A DNA stretch of 64,000 nucleotides from JANPCX01 sp031431125. GTDB taxonomy: Bacteria; Pseudomonadota; Gammaproteobacteria; Burkholderiales; Burkholderiaceae_C. Made by a program: the position numbers and the translations under genes. The notes below the pieces were generated by a model. It saw only the letters and a list, made by a program, of their open reading frames with translations, was not told the DNA's origin and did not search any database. Below are positions 34,008 to 43,223 of the stretch, piece by piece. Positions within the stretch are counted from its first letter, which is position 1. Every line of letters starts with the position of its first letter. The stretch lies in the NCBI GenBank assembly GCA_031431125.1, contig JANPCX010000002.1, positions 44,727-108,726 on the forward strand. Direction: 5' to 3'.

Positions 34008-34337
34008 ATGACCGTCGCCAAACCCAGAGAAGTCTTCATTCAGGGCCTGACCTTGGACGGTAAAACATTCCGGCCCAGCGACTGGTCTGAACGTTTGGCG
34101 GGTGCCATGTCCTGTTTCAGGCCCGGTGGCGGCAAAGGCGGCATCGGCGCCTACATTGGTTATTCGCCCTACTGCGTGCCCCGGGTGATCAACGGTGTCA
34201 AATGCGTGATCGTCAATGAACAGCTGCGCGACATCGAGCCCATGGCTTGGGACTTTGTCATGAATTTCGCGCGCGACAACCAACTTCAAGTGGCCGAGGC
34301 TTGCTTGTTGCCCGAGACGCGCCCGCCCCAGTCATGA
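34008..34337 (+). CDS. DUF3579 family protein
   Basis: 109-residue small soluble protein of a family found mainly in Betaproteobacteria; function unknown. The body is REVFIQGLTLDGKTFRPSDW, SCFRPGG, YSPYCVPRVINGVKCVIV and MNFARDNQLQV. The ATG at 34008 fits the family start better than an upstream in-frame ATG at 33978. It is commonly found near argD/argF and rpsT in this group, as here. Confidence 0.8.
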   Translation: MTVAKPREVFIQGLTLDGKTFRPSDWSERLAGAMSCFRPGGGKGGIGAYIGYSPYCVPRVINGVKCVIVNEQLRDIEPMAWDFVMNFARDNQLQVAEACLLPETRPPQS

Positions 34338-34493
34338 CGCGGTGAGCGACTGAAAAAAGCGGAATTGATCCCGCTATTTGCGGACTTCGAATCGCACCGT
34401 TTCGATAGATTTCACATTCAGACGTCGTGTCCGCCTGCCCTCTGGCTGGTCGGTTCTTTCGCTGCGACGGCCTTTTGTGAAAACGACATTCCC

Positions 34494-36050
34494 ATGAACA
34501 ACATCAAACTTGGCACACGGCTTGCTGCTGGTTTTGCATTGATCCTGTTTCTGGCCCTGGCCATCACGGCTTTGTCCCTGTGGAGATTGGAGTCAACAGC
34601 CGCGGTGACTCAGGCCATGATGACTGAGCCGCTGGCCAAGGAGCGGTTGATTGCCGACTGGTATCGGAACGTTCACGCGGGGGTGCGGCGAACGGGCGCC
34701 ATTGCCAAAAGCAGCGATCCATCATTGACAGAATTTTTTGCGCAAGATACGGCTGCTTCTACAAAAGCCAACACCGAGTACCAGAAGCAGATTGAAGCAC
34801 TGCTCAGCGCGCCCGAAGAGAGGGCGATATTTGAGTCGATGTCCAAAAGCCGCAAGGTTTTCATTGCATCCAGAGATGCCATCATCGCGGCCAAGAAAGA
34901 GGGCAAGACTGAGGAGGTTGAGCGCATGCTGACGGATGTCTTCATGCCGAACGCGAAGGTCTACCTCGACAGCATGCAAAACCTGCTGGACCATCAACGG
35001 CAAGACATCGACCTGATGGCCAAGTCGGTGAATGAGGCCAATTCCACCTCTCGTGTCCTTTTGCTGGTACTGGCAGGTTTGTCGTTGACCTTGGGGGTCG
35101 CAATCGCCTGGATATTGACCCGAAGCATCGTGCTGCCGCTGAGCTGGGCATTGAAGGTTGCACAGCGTGTGGCATCCGGCGATCTAACCGTCGAAAAGCA
35201 AGTTGCGCAGCGTGACGAAGTGGGCCAGTTGTTGGTCGCGCTGGAACAAATGCAAAACAGCCTGGGCGATGTGATTGGTGGTATTCGACGATCCGCGGAT
35301 TCCATCGCTTCAGCATCGTCCGAGATTGCCAGCGGTAACCAAGACCTGAGCGCCCGCACCGAAGAAGCCGCCTCGAATTTGCAGCGCACGGCAGGCGCCA
35401 TGCAACAGCTCACCGGCACGGTGAACCACTCCGCGCAAGCCGCCCACAAGGCCAACGAGCTGGCCACCTCGGCGTCTTCGGTGGCCACACGCGGTGGTGA
35501 TGTGGTGTCCCGTGTGGTGGACACCATGGAGGAAATTAATGGCGCGTCCAAAAAGATCGCCGACATCATTGGGGTCATTGATGGCGTTGCCTTCCAGACC
35601 AATATATTGGCACTCAACGCTGCCGTGGAGGCTGCCAGAGCGGGTGAGCAAGGCCGAGGTTTTGCCGTCGTCGCTGGCGAGGTGCGTGTATTGGCGCAGC
35701 GCAGCGCACAGGCGGCCCGTGAAATCAAGGCCTTGATCAGCGCCTCGGTAGAGCGTGTTGAGGGCGGCACGAAGCTGGTGGCCGATGCGGGCGCCACCAT
35801 GCAAGAAATTGTGGTCTCGGTGAAAGACGTCAGCGACATCATTGGGCAAATCCGAGATTCCGCAGCAGATCAGTCGTCGGGCATCGGCCAAGTCGGCGAA
35901 TCCGTGACCCAACTCGACCTCGTGACGCAACAAAACGCCGCTCTTGTTGAGCAGTCGGCCGCCGCCGCTGAGAGTTTGAAATCGGAAGCGCGGCGTTTGG
36001 CCGAGGCCGTCAGCTCATTCCGGCTGCCGGCGCTGGCGAATGCGGGCTGA
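34494..36050 (+). CDS. Methyl-accepting chemotaxis protein
   Basis: 518-residue chemoreceptor. From the ATG at 34494: cytoplasmic stub, membrane segment 1 (10-30), a periplasmic four-helix-bundle type domain (31-187), membrane segment 2 (188-208), HAMP (210-262), then the signalling coiled coil with the conserved hairpin around DGVAFQTNILALNAAVEAAR and the kinase-contact region GEQGRGFAVVAGEVR. No C-terminal NWETF-like pentapeptide is present. No che genes adjoin, so it is an orphan receptor; the ligand is unknown. The frame is open upstream to 34365, but the membrane segment placement supports 34494. Confidence 0.92.
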   Translation: MNNIKLGTRLAAGFALILFLALAITALSLWRLESTAAVTQAMMTEPLAKERLIADWYRNVHAGVRRTGAIAKSSDPSLTEFFAQDTAASTKANTEYQKQIEALLSAPEERAIFESMSKSRKVFIASRDAIIAAKKEGKTEEVERMLTDVFMPNAKVYLDSMQNLLDHQRQDIDLMAKSVNEANSTSRVLLLVLAGLSLTLGVAIAWILTRSIVLPLSWALKVAQRVASGDLTVEKQVAQRDEVGQLLVALEQMQNSLGDVIGGIRRSADSIASASSEIASGNQDLSARTEEAASNLQRTAGAMQQLTGTVNHSAQAAHKANELATSASSVATRGGDVVSRVVDTMEEINGASKKIADIIGVIDGVAFQTNILALNAAVEAARAGEQGRGFAVVAGEVRVLAQRSAQAAREIKALISASVERVEGGTKLVADAGATMQEIVVSVKDVSDIIGQIRDSAADQSSGIGQVGESVTQLDLVTQQNAALVEQSAAAAESLKSEARRLAEAVSSFRLPALANAG

Positions 36051-36101
36051 CGCGCACTGGGCCGAGGGGTGTTACTGGGTACTTCTTGCTGCCAAAAATG
36101 C

Positions 36102-36130
36102 AAAAGGGCTCGCATGGCGAGCCCTTTTTT
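36102..36130. terminator. Bidirectional terminator between chemoreceptor and rpsT
   Basis: AAAAGGGCTCGC-ATG-GCGAGCCCTTTTTT is a 12-bp stem with a T-run on the plus strand and an A-run giving Ts on the minus strand. It sits between converging genes and can serve both. Confidence 0.9.
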
Positions 36131-36151
36131 CTTTGCCCTGTGACCCTGGTA

Positions 36152-36448
36152 TCAAGCGGCGAGCGCTTTGACCTTGGACGACAAGCGGCTCTTGTGGCGA
36201 GCGGCTTTGTTTTTGTGGAAGAGGCCTTTGTCAGCCACAGAATCAATCACGCTTTGGGCCGTGGCAAACAACTCGCTGGCTTTGGCTTTGTCTCCGGACA
36301 AAACGGCTTTTTGCACGTTCTTGATCACGGTGCGGAATTTAGAGCGCAACGCGGTGTTGGCGGCGTTGAGCTTGACGTCTTGGCGTGCACGCTTGCGACC
36401 AGAGGCAATGCGGACGGTTTTTTTCTTGGCTTTGGATGAAGTGGCCAT
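36152..36448 (-). CDS. rpsT: 30S ribosomal protein S20
   Basis: 98-residue basic helical protein that binds 16S rRNA. It opens MATSSKAKKKTVR, continues RSKFRTVIKNVQKAV, and ends with FHKNKAARHKSRLSSKVKAL, all typical of S20. It is transcribed alone, divergent from murJ, with a promoter-like sequence 38 bases upstream of the start and a strong terminator after it. The divergent rpsT-murJ arrangement is common in proteobacteria. Confidence 0.97.
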   Translation of the reverse strand: MATSSKAKKKTVRIASGRKRARQDVKLNAANTALRSKFRTVIKNVQKAVLSGDKAKASELFATAQSVIDSVADKGLFHKNKAARHKSRLSSKVKALAA

Positions 36449-36485
36449 GCTGTATCTGTATATCCAGGGTTGGGCAAAGACCGCG

Positions 36486-36515
36486 AGTATAGCAGGGCGC
36501 GGGGTGCATAAGCAA
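36486..36515 (-). promoter_or_regulatory. rpsT: rpsT promoter
   Basis: On the minus strand, TATACT (36486-36491) is preceded at 18 bases by TTGCTT (36510-36515). The position fits a short rpsT leader. Confidence 0.55.
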
Positions 36516-36556
36516 GCCAGCAGCCTGAGTGTGGCGGTGAGTGATGACCTCCTCCC

Positions 36557-36562
36557 TATAAT
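36557..36562 (+). promoter_or_regulatory. murJ: -10 element upstream of murJ
   Basis: A perfect TATAAT, followed by CGAAGG, lies 53 bases before the murJ ATG. No clear -35 was found. Confidence 0.45.
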
Positions 36563-36615
36563 CGAAGGGTGATTTCTGCATCCCTGCTCGGCCTGACGGG
36601 CCCCTCCACGCGCTC

Positions 36616-38175
36616 ATGAACCTGTTGCGAGCCGCGTCCATGGTGTCTTTGCTGACCTTGGCGTCGCGCGTCACGGGTTTGGTGCGCGAGTTGCTGATGG
36701 CCTCGCTCTACGGCGCCAGTGCCTGGACCGATGCATTTCAAGTCGCATTTCGCATTCCGAATTTGCTGCGCCGTTTGTTCGCCGAAGGTGCGTTTTCTCA
36801 GGCTTTTGTCCCCTTGTTGGCCGAATGCAGGACACGGGACGGCGACGTTGCTACCCGCTCTCTGATTGATGCCGTCGCCACTGTTCTTTTTTGGGCACTG
36901 CTCTTGACCTGCGTGATCGGCGTGGCCGCGGCCCCCATCCTGGTGTGGTTCATGGCCTCGGGGCTTCAGCAGTTCGATGGCGCGGTGTGGATGACGCGTT
37001 TGATGTTCCCCTACATCGGCTTCATGTCCTTGGTGGCGCTTGCGGCGGGCATTCTGAACACCTGGCGGCGGTTCGCGGTACCAGCGGCGACACCCGTCTT
37101 GCTCAATCTCGCTGTGATCGGCTGTGCTTGGGGCTTGACCCCTTGGTTCAAGCGCTGGGGCATTGAGCCTGTCTATGCCCTGGCGGCTGGCGTGTTGCTC
37201 GGTGGTGTTTTGCAGTTGGCCGTGCAAATCCCGGCGCTGGTGCGCATCGCTTGTTTACCGCGTATTGGAATAGCCCCCTCCAGCTTGCGCGCTGCATGGC
37301 AACACCCAGGTGTGGGCCGCGTGCTCAAACAAATGGCACCGGCTTTGTTGGGTGTATCGGTGGCCCAGCTCTCCTTGCTGATCAACACACAGATTGCCTC
37401 GCATTCGGGCGTCGGGGCCGTGTCGTGGCTGACCTATGCCGACAGGCTGATGGAATTCCCAACAGGTCTGCTGGGGGTGGCCCTCGGGGTGGTGCTGTTG
37501 CCGCAGTTGTCGGCGGCCAAGGCCCAATCTGATGCCAAGACCTTCTCGGGTTTGCTGGATTGGGGCCTGAGGCTGACCTTGCTGCTGGCTTTGCCCTGCG
37601 CGGTGGCGCTCTTGGTCTTCCCCAAAGCCTTGGTGGCCGTGGTTTACCACTACGGCGCCTTCACTTCTTTTGACGTCACCCAAACCACACCGGCGCTGCA
37701 GGGTTACGGCGTGGGACTGCTGGGCTTGATCGGGGTGAAAATTTTGGCGCCGGGTTTTTACGCCCAGCAAGACACCAAAACCCCTGTGAAGATCGCCATC
37801 GTGGTGCTGGTTTTTACACAACTCATGAACCTGGTGCTTGTGCCGTACATGGGTTTTTCGGGCTTGGCGTGGTCCATCGGTTTAGGGGCCTTGCTCAACG
37901 CGGCTTGGTTGTTCTTTGGCTTGCGGCGGGCCGGCTTGTACACGCCTGAGGCCGGTTGGTGGCGCTACGCGGCCAAAGTGGTGTGTGCGACGGCGGTGCT
38001 GGGCGCGGTACTCGCGTTTTCCGCGTCTGAAGTGGACTGGCTCGATTTGCGTTCCCAACCCTTTGTTCGCATCGGTGCGTTGATGGGCACCTTGGCGCTG
38101 GCGGCTGCGGTTTATGCTGCCACGCTGGGTTTGCTGGGCATGCGTGTGCGAGACTTTCGGCGTCAGGCACACTGA
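36616..38175 (+). CDS. murJ: Lipid II flippase MurJ (MviN)
   Basis: Inner-membrane flippase for the peptidoglycan precursor lipid II. 519 residues with about 14 hydrophobic segments. It opens with the conserved block SMVSLLTLASRVTGLVRELLMA and continues TDAFQVAFRIPNLLRRLFAEGAFSQAFVP, which is diagnostic. Basic residues in the cavity (the R in ASRVTGLVRE and RIPNLLRRLF) are intact. It is divergent from rpsT. Confidence 0.97.
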   Translation: MNLLRAASMVSLLTLASRVTGLVRELLMASLYGASAWTDAFQVAFRIPNLLRRLFAEGAFSQAFVPLLAECRTRDGDVATRSLIDAVATVLFWALLLTCVIGVAAAPILVWFMASGLQQFDGAVWMTRLMFPYIGFMSLVALAAGILNTWRRFAVPAATPVLLNLAVIGCAWGLTPWFKRWGIEPVYALAAGVLLGGVLQLAVQIPALVRIACLPRIGIAPSSLRAAWQHPGVGRVLKQMAPALLGVSVAQLSLLINTQIASHSGVGAVSWLTYADRLMEFPTGLLGVALGVVLLPQLSAAKAQSDAKTFSGLLDWGLRLTLLLALPCAVALLVFPKALVAVVYHYGAFTSFDVTQTTPALQGYGVGLLGLIGVKILAPGFYAQQDTKTPVKIAIVVLVFTQLMNLVLVPYMGFSGLAWSIGLGALLNAAWLFFGLRRAGLYTPEAGWWRYAAKVVCATAVLGAVLAFSASEVDWLDLRSQPFVRIGALMGTLALAAAVYAATLGLLGMRVRDFRRQAH

Positions 38176-38208
38176 TCACCTGACCCAGCGTTTACCTGTC
38201 TTGCGCCC

Positions 38209-39135
38209 ATGCCTTCCCCACTACTTTGGCCTCCTGCTCCGCCGTCTGCACTGGACTACTTTCGCACCCTTGTGGCGCGCGACGCGGGTCTGCCGCTGTT
38301 CGAAGCAGCCGTCTCGATTGCACAGGATGCACAGCCGCAGCTGGACATTCAAGCCGTGCTGGGTGAGGTTGAAAACTTGGCAGAAGTGCTGCGTCTGCGC
38401 TTGCCGCCCGACGCGCCCAGCCTGCACAAACTGCAACGCCTGAACCACTATTTTTTCCAAGACCTGGGGTTCGCCGGAAACGTCAACGACTACTACGACC
38501 CGCGCAACAGCCATGTGCACCATGTGCTGCGGACGCGTCGAGGCATCCCCATCACCTTGGCGGTGCTCTACATTGAAATCGCGCAGCACATTGGCTTGCG
38601 CGCGCGTGGCATCTCGTTTCCGGGGCACTTCTTGATCAAAGTGAGTTTGAGCCGTGGTGACCAACGTGGGGAGGTGGTGGTGGACCCCTTCACTGGCCAC
38701 TCGCTGGCCCGTGAAACGCTTGACGACATGCTGGCACCCTACAAACAGCAACACAGCGAGCTGGCCAGTGCGCAGATTCCCCTTGAGTACTTTCTTCGTC
38801 CCGCCAGCGCCCGCGACATCCTGACCCGCATGCTCCGCAACCTGAAAGAGATACACACCACAGCCCGCGACTGGCCTGCGCTGCTTGCCGTGTCGCACCG
38901 CCTGGTGGTGCTGTTGCCCGATGCGCCTGAAGAACGCCGCGACCGTGCATTGCCTTTGGAAGCCCTGGGACGTTGGTCTGAGGCCGCTGACGATCTGCAG
39001 GTCTACTGGAATGAATCGGGTCAGCACACTGACCCTGTGACACAAGAGAATTTGCGTGCCCGATTGAATACCTTGCGTGACAGTGCCGGCAAGGCCGAAA
39101 GCGGCCCCAGCGCTTCTCCCCCGGCGCCAAGCTGA
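38209..39135 (+). CDS. SirB1-like transglutaminase-fold protein
   Basis: 308 residues. The N-terminal and central part is the SirB1/transglutaminase-like domain (FFQDLGFAGNVNDYYDPRNSHVHHVL, RRGIPITLAVLYIEIAQHIGL, ISFPGHFLIKV). The classical catalytic Cys is not at its usual position: SHVHHVL occupies the region before RRGIPITLA. TPR-like helices follow in the C-terminal third. The tail is Ser/Ala/Pro-rich. Biochemical function is unknown. It is tightly spaced with murJ and the downstream permease. Confidence 0.8.
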   Translation: MPSPLLWPPAPPSALDYFRTLVARDAGLPLFEAAVSIAQDAQPQLDIQAVLGEVENLAEVLRLRLPPDAPSLHKLQRLNHYFFQDLGFAGNVNDYYDPRNSHVHHVLRTRRGIPITLAVLYIEIAQHIGLRARGISFPGHFLIKVSLSRGDQRGEVVVDPFTGHSLARETLDDMLAPYKQQHSELASAQIPLEYFLRPASARDILTRMLRNLKEIHTTARDWPALLAVSHRLVVLLPDAPEERRDRALPLEALGRWSEAADDLQVYWNESGQHTDPVTQENLRARLNTLRDSAGKAESGPSASPPAPS

Positions 39136-39158
39136 ACAACCCGTCCAATCATCCATCT

Positions 39159-40220
39159 ATGAAACTGACTTCTGCACAGCGGCACAGCCTGACCTGGCTC
39201 GCGCTTTTTGTTGGCGGCGGCTTGCTGCTGTGGTTACTCGCCCCCGTGCTCACGCCCTTTCTGGTGGGAGCCGTGCTGGCTTATGCCCTGCATCCCCTGG
39301 TGGAACGTTTGGTCGCACGCCGATGCCCGCGGCTCCTGGCGGTGGTGCTGGTGGAGGTTGTGGCCATCTTGGCCTGTTTGGCGCTTTTGCTCTTGATGGT
39401 GCCCATCCTGTCGAAAGAGCTGCCTTTGCTGCGCGAGCAAATCCCGCTCTTGGCTGAACGCATCAATGTCGCGGTCGCGCCCTGGCTGGCGCAGTTGGGT
39501 GTGAACCTGGCACTGGACACCGCCAGCATCAAGGCTTTCGTTTTGAAGAACCTCAATGCCAACATGGAGGACTGGTTTTCGGCACTGCTGAGCTCGGCGC
39601 GTATTGGTGGCAGCGTGCTGCTGACCATCATGGGCATGGCCATGTTGGTCCCTGTGGTGTTGTTTTACCTCTTGATGGATTGGCCGCAGTTGGTGCAGCG
39701 TGTCAGGGCACTGATACCGCCGCGGCGTTTGCCTGTGGTGGAGAGTTTCTTGGAAGAAAGCGACCATGTGCTGGGCCAGTACCTGCGCGGGCAGTTGCTG
39801 GTGATGGGCATTCTGGCGGCCTATTACGCCATCGGCTTGGCCCTGTTTGGTTTTGACTTGGCCGTGCCTGTGGGCGTGTTCACCGGTTTGGCCATTTTTA
39901 TTCCCTACTTGGGCTTTGGTTTGGGTTTGGTATTGGCCCTGTTGGCCGGTGTGTTGCAATTTGCCAGCCTCTACGCCGTTGTCGCCGTGGCCGTAGTGTT
40001 TGGATTGGGCCAGGTGATTGAAAGCCTTTTCCTCACGCCGCGTTTGGTTGGAGAGAGAATTGGCTTGTCGCCACTGACGGTCATCTTCGCCTTGTTGGCG
40101 TTTGGTCACTTGTTTGGTTTTGTGGGTGTTCTTATTGCCCTGCCGGTCAGTGCGGTCATGGTGGTGGCAGTGCGCCGTGCACGCCAGCTCTATGTTGAAA
40201 GCAAATTGTTCCGCGAATGA
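39159..40220 (+). CDS. AI-2E family transporter
   Basis: 353-residue inner-membrane protein of the UPF0118/AI-2E family, with eight or so hydrophobic segments. Characteristic stretches are PFLVGAVLAYALHPLVERLV, the long periplasmic/amphipathic region, and GVFTGLAIFIPYLGFGLGLVLALLAGVLQF followed by LTPRLVGERIGLSPLTVIFALLAFG. The substrate cannot be predicted; some members are Na+/H+ antiporters. The stop overlaps the hda start (ATGA). A permease next to hda is also seen in other proteobacteria. Confidence 0.88.
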   Translation: MKLTSAQRHSLTWLALFVGGGLLLWLLAPVLTPFLVGAVLAYALHPLVERLVARRCPRLLAVVLVEVVAILACLALLLLMVPILSKELPLLREQIPLLAERINVAVAPWLAQLGVNLALDTASIKAFVLKNLNANMEDWFSALLSSARIGGSVLLTIMGMAMLVPVVLFYLLMDWPQLVQRVRALIPPRRLPVVESFLEESDHVLGQYLRGQLLVMGILAAYYAIGLALFGFDLAVPVGVFTGLAIFIPYLGFGLGLVLALLAGVLQFASLYAVVAVAVVFGLGQVIESLFLTPRLVGERIGLSPLTVIFALLAFGHLFGFVGVLIALPVSAVMVVAVRRARQLYVESKLFRE

Positions 40221-40930
40221 AACAAATTCCCTTGAGCCTGGGGCTCGAATCCACGCTGGAGTTGGACGATGTGGTGCAAGGCGCCAATGGATTGGCCTTG
40301 TCGCATCTGAAAGCGCTAAGCCCCCGTGCGGCTTTTGAGGCGTCGTCGAACACGCCCCCAGAACAACCCGCACCGATTTACCTCTGGGGCGTGGAAGCCA
40401 CAGGCAAAACTTACATGCTCAAAGCGTTGGCCCGGCGCTGGCGCAGCGAAGGCGCCCATGTCGGTTTCTTCTCGGCCCAGGATCCGACGCCATGGTTGCT
40501 TGACGATTCATGGTCGCTGGTCTTGCTCGACGACTGCGACCGTTTTGATGCCGAACAACAACAAGCCGCTTTCACCTTGTTTGTGGAGGCAGCCACCCAC
40601 GGTTTCAGTTTGGTCGCGGCGGGGCGTTTGCCACCTGTCGATTTACCATTGCGCGACGACCTGCGAACCCGCTTGGGTTGGGGCCATGTGCTGGCTTTGT
40701 CGCCGCTGAACGAATCTGAAACCCGCGCGGCGGTGCGCCAAGAGGCGGACAGGCGGGGGATTTTTTTGTCGGATGAAGTGATGAACCATTTGCTCACCCA
40801 CTTCGACCGCGATCTCAGAAGCCTGATTGGATTGTTGGACCGACTGGATGCGTATTCCCTGTCCCACAAACGCCAAGTCACCGTGCCCCTGCTGAAAAAG
40901 ATGCTGGCCGAGGAGGGTGGGCCAGGATGA
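40217..40930 (+). CDS. hda: DnaA-related replication regulator Hda
   Basis: Stimulates hydrolysis of DnaA-bound ATP with the sliding clamp, preventing re-initiation. 237 residues. The N terminus KQIPLSLGLE contains the clamp-binding motif. The AAA+ part has P-loop WGVEATGKTYML, Walker B LVLLDDCDRF, and the arginine sensor in FDRDLRSLIGLLDRLD. It overlaps both neighbours by four bases (ATGA), so it is part of a tightly coupled operon. Confidence 0.92.
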   Translation: MKQIPLSLGLESTLELDDVVQGANGLALSHLKALSPRAAFEASSNTPPEQPAPIYLWGVEATGKTYMLKALARRWRSEGAHVGFFSAQDPTPWLLDDSWSLVLLDDCDRFDAEQQQAAFTLFVEAATHGFSLVAAGRLPPVDLPLRDDLRTRLGWGHVLALSPLNESETRAAVRQEADRRGIFLSDEVMNHLLTHFDRDLRSLIGLLDRLDAYSLSHKRQVTVPLLKKMLAEEGGPG

Positions 40931-41619
40931 ATCTGTGCCTATTCGACTTGGACGACACCCTGCTGCCATTGGACTCGGACCACGCCTGGGGTGAGTTTTT
41001 GCTGCGCAAGGGTTGGGTTGACCCCATCGCCTTCAAACAAGGCAACGACGCGTTTTTCGCTCAGTACCAGGCAGGCACGCTCGACATCCACGCTTACATC
41101 GCATTCATGACAGAACCCCTGCGAAATCGCAGCGCCGCTGTATTGGCGGCCGCGCACGACGAATTCATGCACCAGGTCATCAGCCCTCAGGTCCACCCTC
41201 GCGCACTGGCGCTGGTGGCTCAACACCAAGCGCAAGGCGACAAGGTGGCGTTGGTCACTGCGACCAACGAGTTCGTCACCGCCCCCATTGCGCAGGCCTT
41301 TGGCATCGACACCTTGATCGCGGTGCAGTTGCAGCGTGACGCAAGCGGTACCATTACCGGCTTGATTGAAGGCGTCCCCAGCTACCGCGAGGGCAAAGTC
41401 ACCCGAGTCATGCAGTGGTTGGCCAGCCAAGGACAGCACTGGCAGAGTTTTGAGCGCATCAGCGTCTACAGCGACTCTGCCAATGACTTGCCACTGCTTG
41501 AACGTGCGACCCATCCCGTGGCCACCAACCCGTCCACCTCTTTGCGAGCTTTCGCGCAAACGCGTGGCTGGCCCATCTTGAACTTGTTTGAGCCCGACCC
41601 AGCATCCACCCACCCATGA
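40927..41619 (+). CDS. HAD-IB family phosphatase (SerB-like)
   Basis: 230 residues. HAD motifs: I FDLDDTLLPLDSD, II VALVTATNEF, III around SYREGKV, and IV VYSDSANDLPLLE. The helical cap between motifs I and II fits the HAD-IB subclass (phosphoserine phosphatase-like); the substrate may be phosphoserine or another small phosphoester. It is encoded between hda and pcnB with four-base overlaps at both ends. Confidence 0.88.
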   Translation: MNLCLFDLDDTLLPLDSDHAWGEFLLRKGWVDPIAFKQGNDAFFAQYQAGTLDIHAYIAFMTEPLRNRSAAVLAAAHDEFMHQVISPQVHPRALALVAQHQAQGDKVALVTATNEFVTAPIAQAFGIDTLIAVQLQRDASGTITGLIEGVPSYREGKVTRVMQWLASQGQHWQSFERISVYSDSANDLPLLERATHPVATNPSTSLRAFAQTRGWPILNLFEPDPASTHP

Positions 41620-43214
41620 TCAAAAAGTTCATCGACAAACTGCTTGGGAAAACCTCTCCCGCTTCTGCGACCAAGGGCACCCCCCTGGGCAAACGTGTCG
41701 AAGTGCCACTGAGCGAACATGCGATCGATTTGTCCCTGGTGGACGATCGCGCGGTCAAGGTGGTGCAAACACTCAGCGAAGCCGGCTTCGAAGCCTACAT
41801 CGTCGGCGGTGCTGTTCGTGACCTGTTGCTGGGGCTGCGCCCCAAGGACTTCGATGTAGCCACCAATGCCACGCCCGAACAAGTCAAGGGTTTGTTCAGG
41901 CGTGCCTTCATCATTGGCAGGCGTTTTCGCATCGTGCACGTGGTCTATGGCCGAGGCCGTGAGCACGAGGTGATTGAGGTGTCCACTTTCCGTGCCATGG
42001 TGGATGCGGCGGCGTCAGAACAAGTCGCGGGCAACGAGAAAACCTCCAAAAGCGAATTGGCAGGCAAAACCCATGTGGTCGATGCCGAAGGGCGGGTCTT
42101 GCGCGACAACGTCTGGGGCCCGCAAATTGACGATGCGGCGCGGCGCGATTTCACGGTCAACGCCATGTACTACGACCCGCAGCGTCAGATCGTTGTCGAC
42201 TATCACAAGGGCATTCAGGACGCACGCAAAAAACTGCTGCGCATGATTGGTGACCCCACCAGCCGCTACCGCGAAGACCCGGTTCGCATCATTCGTGCGG
42301 TTCGTTTCGCCGCGAAATTGGGCTTTGAGATTGAGCCCAAAACCCGTGCACCGATCAAAGAATTGGCCACGCTGCTGGAAAACGTGCCGCAGTCGCGTTT
42401 GTTTGACGAGCTCATTAAATTGCTGCAAACCGGCCATTCATTGAGAAGCCTGGAAGAGCTGCGCAAGCAGGGTTTAGACAAAGGGATCTTCCCCTTGCTC
42501 GACCCCATCCTGGTGCATTCCGCCGAAGGCAGTGCCCGTCGAAAATTCATCGAGCTCGCCTTGACCGACACCGACCGCCGCGTGGGCGAGGGCAAGCCAG
42601 TCGCTCCGAGTTTCATGCTGGCCTGCATGTTGTGGCACGACGTACTGGCGCAGTGGGCCGTGTTCAAGCAGCGTGGTGAAGCGCCTTTCCCCGCGTTGCA
42701 GCAGGCGGTGGATGCCGTGTTTGACGCACGCATCGGCGACATTTCTGGCCGCGGCAAACTCGGCGCCGACATGCGCGAAATTTGGATGATGCAGCCGCGT
42801 TTCGACCGCCGCGTGGGCAGCTCGCCCTTCAGTTTGATCGACCAACCTCGTTTCCGTGCGGGTTTTGACTTCTTGCGTTTGCGTGCCGATGTGGGCGAGC
42901 TGCCCGTGGAGTTGGCCGAATGGTGGGAAGACTTCTCCCTGGGCGATGACGAAGAGCGCCGTGCGTTGATGGAGCTGGCACAAGAACAACAAAGGGCGCA
43001 GCAAAAGTCGCAGCCCAAACGAGAGCCGCGTCGCATTCCCGCGGCTTCTGTGGCCCAAACTGCCCCGCGTGATGCGGACCAAGCTGAGCCAGCGCCCGAG
43101 CCGACGGTCTCGGACGAGCCCACGAAAAAACGTCGTCGTCGCCGCCGCAAGCCAGCCGGCGGTGCAGCAGATGCATCTGCCAGCGTTGAGGCCGGGGGCG
43201 CGACGCACGAATAA
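41616..43214 (+). CDS. pcnB: Poly(A) polymerase I
   Basis: Adds 3' poly(A) tails to RNA and promotes decay. 532 residues. The class II nucleotidyltransferase head is YIVGGAVRDLLLGLRPKDFDVATNATPEQV with the GG and DxD residues, followed by RRFRIVHVVYG and RRDFTVNAMYYDP. The C-terminal tail is Lys/Arg-rich (KKRRRRRRKP), as in PcnB, which favours it over a CCA-adding enzyme. It overlaps the HAD gene by four bases and precedes folK, the standard order. Confidence 0.96.
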   Translation: MIKKFIDKLLGKTSPASATKGTPLGKRVEVPLSEHAIDLSLVDDRAVKVVQTLSEAGFEAYIVGGAVRDLLLGLRPKDFDVATNATPEQVKGLFRRAFIIGRRFRIVHVVYGRGREHEVIEVSTFRAMVDAAASEQVAGNEKTSKSELAGKTHVVDAEGRVLRDNVWGPQIDDAARRDFTVNAMYYDPQRQIVVDYHKGIQDARKKLLRMIGDPTSRYREDPVRIIRAVRFAAKLGFEIEPKTRAPIKELATLLENVPQSRLFDELIKLLQTGHSLRSLEELRKQGLDKGIFPLLDPILVHSAEGSARRKFIELALTDTDRRVGEGKPVAPSFMLACMLWHDVLAQWAVFKQRGEAPFPALQQAVDAVFDARIGDISGRGKLGADMREIWMMQPRFDRRVGSSPFSLIDQPRFRAGFDFLRLRADVGELPVELAEWWEDFSLGDDEERRALMELAQEQQRAQQKSQPKREPRRIPAASVAQTAPRDADQAEPAPEPTVSDEPTKKRRRRRRKPAGGAADASASVEAGGATHE

Positions 43215-43223
43215 GGAGTGGCC